From assembly GCA_043802125.1 (NCBI GenBank), contig JAZDLG010000058.1:1-37511 (forward strand): a stretch of DNA of 37,511 nt, given 5' to 3'. The translations under genes were made by a program, and so were the position numbers. Positions 31,585 to 37,511 of the stretch are shown one piece after another; within the stretch, counting starts at the first letter, position 1, and each line of letters begins with the position of its first letter. The DNA comes from Phelpsiimicrobium sp043802125 (GTDB lineage: Bacteria; Omnitrophota; Gorgyraeia; Velamenicoccales; Velamenicoccaceae). A model generated the notes under the pieces. The model was not told where the DNA came from. It did no database searches and saw only the letters and a list, made by a program, of their open reading frames with translations.

Positions 31585-32610
31585 TTAGAAGAAGTCTTCG
31601 CGTGTCAACTGCGCGCTTTTCTCTATATCCTCCGAAACCTCGGCAAATGTCAAAAACTTCTTCTTCGCCTCAACGTGATGGACAAGCTCTGTGACGCGCG
31701 TATTCAATTTAGCTTCAATGTTATTGAGCCTTGCCTGATTAGCTATCTCTCCGTTGATAAAATCTATCTCTGAAGCGCGGCCGCGCCGGATGCTTTGCAA
31801 AATAGAGCCGTACAGAAGCTCTTTGCTTAGATTCGTCATTATGCCGGAATATATGGGCGCTGCCTCATCCAAAGGCATTCGCGTCAAACCTTTTAACTTC
31901 TCTACATCAAAATCCGGCATGGACGCTAGCGAAATACCTAATTTATCAACTACGTCAAAACCTTCTTTTAACAGCCTCAGAGACAATTTGCACATCCCTA
32001 GATCACCGTAAGTCTCCTGCATGCTCTTGCCCACTAATGCGGGTAGTGTGTTTGAAAAATTAATGAATACCTTGGTCCATTTCATGGCTGAAATATTTTC
32101 TACCTCTATCGTATTAAAAGCTATCTTCAAAAACTCAGCGACCTCTTTGCATTTCGCGTCATTCGGGCCTTGCGGCCGGCCGATAAGCCAATTGCCTTCA
32201 AAATTATGCACGACTTTATTGAACGGCGTATAAGTCCCCCCAAACATTACAATACTTGAAACTATATTTTCCGGGCCCAGCATCAATTCAAGCAACTTAT
32301 CAGCCCGAACGCCGTTCTGAGTAGAAAGAATAGTCGGCCCCGACAGAAATTCCCTGGATTTATCTACAGCGTCGCGTATATCCTGGGTCTTGACCGCGAT
32401 TATAGCCAGGTCTACCTTTTCCTCAAGCCGAAGTTTGACGTCTAGATATATCAAGGAACGGCCGCGCGTGCCTTCAATGATAAGCCCATCTTTTTCAATA
32501 GCCTTTTTCTGTTCAGGGCGTCCGACAGCTATAACAGGCACGCCCTTGGACTTAAGGTACCCCGCCGCCAAAGCGCCTATCGCTCCCAAACCTATGACAG
32601 CTGTTTTCAT
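31585..32610 (-). CDS. Ketopantoate reductase-like (ApbA/PanE family) oxidoreductase
   Basis: This 341-residue protein has an N-terminal NADP-binding Rossmann fold (VIGLGAIGALAAGYL, residues 5-19; VGRPEQ after the second strand). The C-terminal helical domain carries AMKWTKVFINF, whose Lys corresponds to the catalytic lysine of PanE, and SEIDFINGEI. It should reduce a 2-keto acid or another keto group with NADPH. The embedding in a polyketide locus, away from pantothenate genes, suggests a specialised reductase, but a housekeeping PanE cannot be excluded. It overlaps the SRPBCC gene by four bases (ATGA). Confidence 0.85.
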   Translation of the reverse strand: MKTAVIGLGAIGALAAGYLKSKGVPVIAVGRPEQKKAIEKDGLIIEGTRGRSLIYLDVKLRLEEKVDLAIIAVKTQDIRDAVDKSREFLSGPTILSTQNGVRADKLLELMLGPENIVSSIVMFGGTYTPFNKVVHNFEGNWLIGRPQGPNDAKCKEVAEFLKIAFNTIEVENISAMKWTKVFINFSNTLPALVGKSMQETYGDLGMCKLSLRLLKEGFDVVDKLGISLASMPDFDVEKLKGLTRMPLDEAAPIYSGIMTNLSKELLYGSILQSIRRGRASEIDFINGEIANQARLNNIEAKLNTRVTELVHHVEAKKKFLTFAEVSEDIEKSAQLTREDFF

Positions 32611-33059
32611 TCCTCTTTCTTTCCTTTTTCTAAATAAGTTTTCAAACTGGCCAATATCAGCTCAATATTTTTATCGTGCAGGTTCTTAAAAACAAAAAGC
32701 CATAAAAGATGATTCAGAAACCCCTGGCATTCATAATGCATCCTATAGCTGACTTCAACATTGCCGGCCCTGTCAATAAGACTCACCGTCTCAAAACCCA
32801 TGAACATGCCGTTTAAAAACCGGCGCGTGATACTTGTGTCGGTAAGATTATCTATTTCCACTTCCCAGCTCGGCGCGAAAGGTATGACCACTTCCTGCCT
32901 GTAACGCGTGCCCTTGCACAGAGGCCTTTCGGTCAAACGCACAAAACGCATCAAAGAATTTTGCGGCCACCAAACAGCTTCCCCCCACCACAGGATCTCA
33001 TAACGGACGGATGCCTGATCGCTTTTGATAACAATATCATGCCTGTTCTCCTGAAACAC
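32607..33059 (-). CDS. Second SRPBCC-type protein, divergent cyclase candidate
   Basis: This 150-residue protein reads like a START/SRPBCC fold: a first strand HDIVIKSDQASVRYEILWWGE, a middle RYRQEVVIPFAPSWEVEIDNL, strands VEVSYRMHYECQGF and a long final helix (NIELILASLKTYLEKGKK). It is not close to the TcmN-like protein at 26636-27076. With its hydrophobic C-terminal half it may bind a polyketide intermediate and act as a second cyclase or as a binding protein; this is inference from fold and position. It sits between the PCP_red-like gene (two-base gap) and the reductase gene (overlap). Confidence 0.65.
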   Translation of the reverse strand: MFQENRHDIVIKSDQASVRYEILWWGEAVWWPQNSLMRFVRLTERPLCKGTRYRQEVVIPFAPSWEVEIDNLTDTSITRRFLNGMFMGFETVSLIDRAGNVEVSYRMHYECQGFLNHLLWLFVFKNLHDKNIELILASLKTYLEKGKKEE

Positions 33060-33061
33060 TG

Positions 33062-33340
33062 TTATATCCTTGGCAGATTGTATTTTTTGTAATCAAATCC
33101 GACAACGTCCAAGAGCCGGATCATCAACGAATAGAACTGCAGAGGCACCTCTGAAAACATAGCCAGCATCAGGTCTTCTTCTTCAACCACCCTTGAGCCG
33201 CGCTCTTTGGCGTTCTTTTCAGCCTTCTCTGTCGCCCCTACTTCCGTCATATGGCGATGGAATATCGGCATCTTAGCCAGCATCCGCTTAAACTTCTCTT
33301 CCGTGGCCTTTTCCCACGTCATCTTAAATTGTTCAGACAT
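33062..33340 (-). CDS. Small PCP_red-domain-like protein
   Basis: This 92-residue protein starts at 33340 with AGGAG six bases upstream; the longer frame to 33511 runs antiphase inside the radical SAM gene and is rejected. The segment MTWEKATEEKFKRMLAKMPIF, then H-MTEVGATEKAEKNAKERGSRVVEEEDL, matches the pattern of the PCP_red domain (C-terminal domain of the light-independent protochlorophyllide reductase B subunit). That domain also occurs as small free-standing proteins. It overlaps the stop of the B12-radical SAM gene by eight bases, which suggests coupled synthesis and perhaps joint action. No chlorophyll genes are in the window. Confidence 0.65.
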   Translation of the reverse strand: MSEQFKMTWEKATEEKFKRMLAKMPIFHRHMTEVGATEKAEKNAKERGSRVVEEEDLMLAMFSEVPLQFYSLMIRLLDVVGFDYKKYNLPRI

Positions 33341-34802
33341 ACAAGTCTCCTTTAGTCGCGGCAGCCTCAAATTTAGAGATATTTGACATAAAATCTTTGA
33401 TGCAAAGCTTAGCGAGTTCAGAATACTTGCCGCCCATGATGCGGTGTATCCGATGCGGCCGCGAGAAAAACTCACGCATGCACCAGGAACCGAGCCTCCC
33501 AACTTCTTCAATACTCAAATGCTTCGTAGGCACCACGGGATGCTGAAAATCCCATTTTATAAGGTCTATTCTTTTAGGGTCCAGGAGGCCTTCTTTTACT
33601 AATTTCATCCAGAGTGGCGACCCTGGCACAGGCGTGACAAACTGCAGGGCAAAGACATCGGGATCCACCTGATCGGCAAAAGCAAAGCGCTGCTTTATAG
33701 CCTCTTCCGTATCATCCTCAAAACCTATCATGAACGTGCCGACAGTCGCTATGTCATTACGCCTTAGGGCGTCAACGGTCTTTTTGATCTGCGACACGGT
33801 CACTCCTTTGCCTATCCTTGAAAGTTCCGCGTCATTGCCGACCTCAATGCCTACCAGGCCCATGAACATGCCGGCCTTTTTCATAAGAGGTATCATGTCT
33901 TCCTGTCTTGCCCAATCATCAGCGCGGCCGAGGATGACCCAGTTGATCTTGATATCCTTATCTAATATACCGTTACAGACGCCCTTGACCATCTCAGGAT
34001 TCACGTTGAAGGCGTCATCCTGGAAGACGACTGTCTTGACGCCGAATTTCTTTGTCAAAAGCTCAAGCTCATCTACAATGCGGGAGGCTGAATGCGAGCG
34101 CCAGGACACAAAATCGCGTGGTGCGCGCGGGTCATACTGGCTCCATTCATAGCAGAATGAACATCCGCCCGGGCATCCGCGGCTCGTAAAAAGCTCGCAA
34201 AAATTCGTCCAGTAGGTATGGTTCACGTATTTCTCCATTGGAAACAAGTCGTATGCAGGCAAGGGGAGTATGTCAATATCACTGATCAGTTCACGATGGG
34301 GCCCTGCGACAATAACGCCGTTTAGGCGGGACGCCAGGCCCGGGATCTTTGAAAAATCGCGAATCCGGTCTTCTATCGCCTTCAACAATTCTTCCAGCGT
34401 CAGCTCCCCTTCTCCTATCAGGACAAAATCTATAGCTCTGTTATCTTCCAATGTTTCTTTATAAAGCGCCGAATACCACAATCCTCCGACAGCCACGGAA
34501 GTCTGCGGGCTTACCTCTTTTACAAGAGACGCCGTCTTATTAAAATGCCATATTACCGCCAGGCCTCCGGTAGAATGAAGGATATCGCCAAGCACAACGA
34601 CATCAGGTTTCAACTCTTTTACTTTTTGTTTTAAGTCATCGTATGTCAGGTCAAGCGCTCTGGCATCCAGGACATAAGGCTCGCCGACTTTTTTCTCGCG
34701 GATATAAGCGGCGAGTTGCGCGTAAAACTGGTTAGCCGCGCGGTTTACGCCGTGTGTCGCCCAACCGCCTATAGGCGGCATAATAAATAATACTTTCTTC
34801 AT
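33333..34802 (-). CDS. B12-binding radical SAM enzyme, upstream paralogue
   Basis: The 489 residues have the same design as the enzyme at 22281-23768: a cobalamin-binding domain (1-145; VLFIMPPIGG, GDILHSTGG, AVGGLWY), a radical SAM core with Cys210, Cys214 and Cys217 (RGCPGGCSFCYEW) and a C-terminal helical part (about 330-489; FMIGFEDDTEEAIKQRF, TPVPGSPLW, HLSIEEVG). By eye about half of the residues are identical in the core. It may methylate, cyclise or otherwise modify the polyketide by radical chemistry without oxygen; which one is unknown. It is followed at once by the PCP_red-like gene and starts 34 bases after the aldehyde dehydrogenase gene. Confidence 0.88.
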   Translation of the reverse strand: MKKVLFIMPPIGGWATHGVNRAANQFYAQLAAYIREKKVGEPYVLDARALDLTYDDLKQKVKELKPDVVVLGDILHSTGGLAVIWHFNKTASLVKEVSPQTSVAVGGLWYSALYKETLEDNRAIDFVLIGEGELTLEELLKAIEDRIRDFSKIPGLASRLNGVIVAGPHRELISDIDILPLPAYDLFPMEKYVNHTYWTNFCELFTSRGCPGGCSFCYEWSQYDPRAPRDFVSWRSHSASRIVDELELLTKKFGVKTVVFQDDAFNVNPEMVKGVCNGILDKDIKINWVILGRADDWARQEDMIPLMKKAGMFMGLVGIEVGNDAELSRIGKGVTVSQIKKTVDALRRNDIATVGTFMIGFEDDTEEAIKQRFAFADQVDPDVFALQFVTPVPGSPLWMKLVKEGLLDPKRIDLIKWDFQHPVVPTKHLSIEEVGRLGSWCMREFFSRPHRIHRIMGGKYSELAKLCIKDFMSNISKFEAAATKGDLYV

Positions 34803-34836
34803 AATTTTTGCTCCTTAGGCCCTTCCTTTATGTGAA

Positions 34837-36312
34837 TTATACGTTAAACCATGAGGCAACTAAGCTTTTTCCCCCCGGGGTCAGATCTATATTAACGTGC
34901 TTAACCTGTGTGTGCTCCAATAGGCCTTCCAAGCCTAATTCGCGGCCTATGCCGCTCTGCTTATATCCGCCGAACGGCGCTTCGTTATAAAAACCGCCGA
35001 AGGTGTTGACCCATACCGTGCCGACGCGCAAAGATTTAGCCAAAACATTCGCCTGATTCAGGTCTTTAGTCCAGACCATAGCCGCCAAACCATAATCCGT
35101 ATCATTCGCCACGCGCACAGCCTCAGCAGCATCCTTTACCTTAATAACAGACAAGACAGGGCCGAATATTTCTTCCCTGGCGATGCGCATATCATTTTTG
35201 ACATCCGCGAATATCGTAGGCTCCACATAATACCCTTTTTTCATCGCGGGCGTGGATCCGCCGACAACGCATCTGGCCTCTTTTTTACCTATAGCAATAT
35301 ATTCCAAGACCCTTTCTTTCTGTTTGGCGTTGATAAGCGGCCCGATATCCGTTGCCGGGTCCAGCGGGTCCCCGATTTTTAGTTTCCTTGTTTTAGCAAC
35401 CAACAACTCCAAAAACTTATCGTGTATTTTTTCTTCCACGATAAGGCGCGAACCTGCCACGCACATCTGGCCCTGGTTCATAAAAATAGCCGTAAGCGTT
35501 CCGGACACGGCTGTATCCAGGTCACAGTCCGCTAAAACTATGTTCGGCGATTTACCGCCCAACTCAAGAGTCAATTTTTTTAAATTAGAGGCGGCAGCCC
35601 TCATCACGTCCCGGCCTACCTGCGTTGAACCTGTGAATGAGACCATATCTACAGCCTTAGAAGACGAAAGAGCATTACCTAATGTAGAGCCTTCGCCTGT
35701 AACTATATTGACAACACCTTTGGGCAACTCGCATTTTTCTAAGATCTTAGCCAGCTCAAGGCAGCTTAAAGACGCTTCCTTTGACGGCTTGAAAACAACG
35801 GTGTTGCCTAAAATAATGCTGGAGGCTATTTTCCAGGCAGCCATTAAAAAAGGATAATTCCAGGGCGTTATGGCGGCGACAACACCCACAGGTTCGCGCA
35901 ATGTGAAACTGGCGGCCGGCGCAGGAATGGCCAGAGTATGGCCCTTGACCTGGCATGCCGCGCCCGCGAAATATTCGTAAGCTCCTGCCGCAACCGGTAT
36001 ATCAATGAACGTAGTCTGCTTTGACGTTTTGCCTGTATCGTTAGTCTCAATGCGCGATAGCTCATAAGCTGATTCGCGTATTAAATGCGCGATGCGCAAA
36101 AGATATTGCGAGCGTTCAGGCAAAGTCATGGCCGGCCATTCGCCTTCGTCAAAAGCCCGGCGCGCCGCGCTTATGGCAATTTCCAGGTCAGGAATTCCCG
36201 CGCTGGGAAAACTCGCTATCTTTTCTTCTGTGGCGGGATTTACGCTTTCAAGCGTAAGGCCGCTTTCAGCGTCGCAAAACTTTCCGTCAATATACATCTG
36301 ATAATGGTTCAT
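34837..36312 (-). CDS. NAD(P)-dependent aldehyde dehydrogenase
   Basis: This 491-residue enzyme oxidises an aldehyde to a carboxylic acid. Active-site residues are Asn152 (TPWNYPF), Glu250 (LELGGKSPN) and Cys284 (NQGQMCVAGSRL), all present. Full-length and collinear with the betaine/aryl aldehyde dehydrogenase group. The start at 36312 has GGGAGAG upstream; a seven-residue longer form to 36333 has no better support. The substrate is unknown; it may prepare or remove an aldehyde in the pathway of the adjacent aldolase. It lies 24 bases after the aldolase/SCP2 gene and 34 before the radical SAM gene, in the same transcript. Confidence 0.92.
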   Translation of the reverse strand: MNHYQMYIDGKFCDAESGLTLESVNPATEEKIASFPSAGIPDLEIAISAARRAFDEGEWPAMTLPERSQYLLRIAHLIRESAYELSRIETNDTGKTSKQTTFIDIPVAAGAYEYFAGAACQVKGHTLAIPAPAASFTLREPVGVVAAITPWNYPFLMAAWKIASSIILGNTVVFKPSKEASLSCLELAKILEKCELPKGVVNIVTGEGSTLGNALSSSKAVDMVSFTGSTQVGRDVMRAAASNLKKLTLELGGKSPNIVLADCDLDTAVSGTLTAIFMNQGQMCVAGSRLIVEEKIHDKFLELLVAKTRKLKIGDPLDPATDIGPLINAKQKERVLEYIAIGKKEARCVVGGSTPAMKKGYYVEPTIFADVKNDMRIAREEIFGPVLSVIKVKDAAEAVRVANDTDYGLAAMVWTKDLNQANVLAKSLRVGTVWVNTFGGFYNEAPFGGYKQSGIGRELGLEGLLEHTQVKHVNIDLTPGGKSLVASWFNV

Positions 36313-36336
36313 ATACTCTCCCTGCGTAAACACGGG

Positions 36337-37368
36337 TTATTCCACCGGTGTCTTCACCCACAACTCAAACAATCTGTTAAAGGGCACATACCAACGCGAG
36401 ATCTTCGCGAAATCGCCCTTTAATTTCAGCTTTTTTTGCGTGGTCGCGGCAAAAGGGTCCAGCTGCCTGTTAAAAATAGCGCGCCAATATTCGCCTTTTC
36501 CAGAAATGACAAATTCCGCCTCATCAACTGAGCGGCTGTAATCCACTATTTTTCCGTCAGCGAAATTAAAACAATATATGGTCTGGCCGTCATGCGCATC
36601 AAGCACGACCGCAAGCTTTGTCTTTAAAGATGCCTCAATGGAAAGCCGGTTAAACTTCTCATCTTTGTTGACTAAGGCCACAATAGCCTTTATCTGCTCT
36701 TCGGAAAATAATTTATATTTTTTTTCTGCTGCCTGCTGTGCCGGGGCCTGCGTCTCTGCGCTGCACTCGGGCAGGCCTGCCTTGCCGGCAGGCAGGCCTT
36801 TGCGGGAGGCATAAAAATCTTTCACAAATGCCATCTGTGATGCCTCCTCCAGTGTCTGCGCCAGAAAAAATGCGTCTTTTAACGTCTCGCCTATAGCGAC
36901 TACGCCATGATGCCTCAGGACTACGACATTGTTTTTCTTTAACGCGTCTATGACCGGCGTGATATCTGTTATAGTCGGGGTCTTCTGGTCAACTACCGGC
37001 ACATCGCCAAAAGTCAGGCGCGTCTCAAAAGTATCAAATTCAATCTTGTCGTTGACAGCGAAATAACCATTCGTCCACGTTGGATGAACATGCACTACTG
37101 CCTTTGCGTCTAAATTCTTATATACACTTATATGGAATAGCTTCTCAGATGAAGGCAATTGCGAATTCTTATCACAAGGACTGCCTTCCAGGTCCATTAA
37201 GCAGACGTCTTTCTCCTCAAGCATGCCTAAACATGTGCCGCGGCCGGTTATAAGAACTGAGTTATTATCTACTTTTAGGCTGATATTTCCGGACATGCCT
37301 CCGCTTAAATTCTTTTCCCATATCAGCTTTCCCGTTTCAATGACTTCATTGATCTTTGACTTATCCAT
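36337..37368 (-). CDS. Class II aldolase/adducin domain fused to an SCP2-like sterol-carrier domain
   Basis: The N-terminal domain (residues 1-187) is a class II aldolase/adducin type with GGMSGNIS (23-30), SSEKLFH with Glu75, the zinc ligands His93 and His95 (VHVHPTW) and His153/His154 (LRHHGVV). It should cleave or form a carbon-carbon bond, or decarboxylate, using Zn(II). The C-terminal domain (about 222-343) resembles SCP2/sterol carrier proteins (AEFVISGKGEYWRAIFNRQLDPFAA, GDFAKI), which bind hydrophobic ligands. The linker (187-220) contains a translated palindrome, GLPAGKAGLP, and is Ala/Gln-rich. A hydrophobic-ligand domain on an aldolase would suit a greasy substrate. It starts eight bases after the preceding partial gene. 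Confidence 0.82.
   Translation of the reverse strand: MDKSKINEVIETGKLIWEKNLSGGMSGNISLKVDNNSVLITGRGTCLGMLEEKDVCLMDLEGSPCDKNSQLPSSEKLFHISVYKNLDAKAVVHVHPTWTNGYFAVNDKIEFDTFETRLTFGDVPVVDQKTPTITDITPVIDALKKNNVVVLRHHGVVAIGETLKDAFFLAQTLEEASQMAFVKDFYASRKGLPAGKAGLPECSAETQAPAQQAAEKKYKLFSEEQIKAIVALVNKDEKFNRLSIEASLKTKLAVVLDAHDGQTIYCFNFADGKIVDYSRSVDEAEFVISGKGEYWRAIFNRQLDPFAATTQKKLKLKGDFAKISRWYVPFNRLFELWVKTPVE
36775..36793. repeat. GC palindrome translated in the aldolase/SCP2 linker
   Basis: GCCTGCC, spacer TTGCC, GGCAGGC. It is the same family as 11686-11701 (shared CCTGCCT and CCGGCAGGCAGG). It adds a multiple of three bases, so the reading frame is kept, and it is placed in the linker between the two domains where an insertion is tolerated. 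Confidence 0.6.
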
Positions 37369-37376
37369 AACCTCAC

Positions 37377-37511
37377 CTAAACCTTAACAAGCGATAACGG
37401 CACTTCTTCTAAAAGAGGCGCGTATGTCCTGATACCTTGCATTGTCACGCTGTCATTACCCATTTTCGTAAGATCAAATTCTTTTGGCGGCTTAATTTGC
37501 GCCGCGTGCAT
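37377..37511 (-). CDS. C-terminal end of an unidentified gene, cut by window edge
   Basis: Forty-four codons and a TAG stop are open in the frame that ends eight bases before the aldolase/SCP2 start. The peptide ends in TYAPLLEEVPLSLVKV. The frame is open to the very edge, so the gene starts outside; the ATG at the last bases of the window may just be an internal Met. I do not recognise the family. Its close spacing to the next gene suggests the operon continues upstream of this window. Confidence 0.5.
   Translation of the reverse strand: MHAAQIKPPKEFDLTKMGNDSVTMQGIRTYAPLLEEVPLSLVKV

Noticed and set aside
33341..33511. N-terminal extension of the PCP_red-like protein
   Set aside because: It runs through the end of the radical SAM gene in another frame, and a good ribosome-binding site marks the shorter start.

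Overview
This 37.5 kb window reads as one chromosomal segment of an anaerobic or microaerophilic diderm bacterium. Every convincing gene is on the minus strand, so transcription runs from high to low coordinates. The diderm call rests on a lipobox peptidase and an outer-membrane beta-barrel protein. The anaerobe call rests on a cytosolic NiFe hydrogenase, five radical-SAM proteins and no visible oxygenase. Small GC-rich palindromes, some translated in frame inside genes, together with the gene mix remind me of uncultivated lineages such as Omnitrophota. That placement is a guess.

Layout in the direction of transcription: (A) 37.5-22.3 kb holds a tightly packed type II polyketide synthase (PKS) locus. 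It starts with an unidentified gene end, a class II aldolase/SCP2 fusion and an aldehyde dehydrogenase. Next come a B12-binding radical SAM protein, a PCP_red-like small protein, an SRPBCC protein, a ketopantoate-reductase-like protein and a duplicated TIGR04076-like protein. The core follows: KS-alpha, KS-beta/chain length factor, ACP, a pfam04199-type cyclase and a TcmN-like aromatase/cyclase. It closes with an MFS exporter, an SDR ketoreductase, an amidohydrolase and a second B12-binding radical SAM protein. (B) 22.3-13.9 kb follows after only 15 bases: hypF (C-terminal part only), hypC, hypD, hypE, a zinc-finger-less hypA, four subunits of a group 3b-like NAD(P)-linked NiFe hydrogenase, and its maturation protease. 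(C) 13.9-11.2 kb: moeA, moaA and moaC for molybdopterin. (D) 11.2-10.8 kb: a 400-base gap full of nested inverted repeats. (E) 10.8-5.8 kb: a housekeeping-like run (MOSC protein, rlmN, thioesterase, M48 lipoprotein, response regulator, rluB-like, radical SAM). (F) 5.7-1.6 kb: nikR with a strong promoter, then an outer-membrane protein and a CbiMNQO-type nickel/cobalt importer. (G) a structured 495-base gap, then a multi-PAS protein cut by the left edge.

The parts fit together. The NikR-controlled importer can supply nickel, the hyp genes and protease build the hydrogenase, and the hydrogenase can exchange electrons between H2 and NAD(P)H. The PKS locus has everything expected for an aromatic polyketide: chain initiation and extension by KS-alpha/KS-beta/ACP, ring formation by the aromatase and cyclase, reduction by the SDR, possible decarboxylation and export. 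Oxygen-dependent tailoring enzymes usual in actinobacterial clusters are absent, and two paralogous B12-radical-SAM enzymes bracket the locus instead. I consider this apparent oxygen-independent type II polyketide pathway, packed end-to-end with a hydrogenase locus, the main discovery candidate. No malonyl-CoA:ACP transacylase, phosphopantetheinyl transferase, hypB or N-terminal hypF is present, so these must be supplied from elsewhere. I found no tRNA, rRNA, CRISPR array, transposase or integrase.
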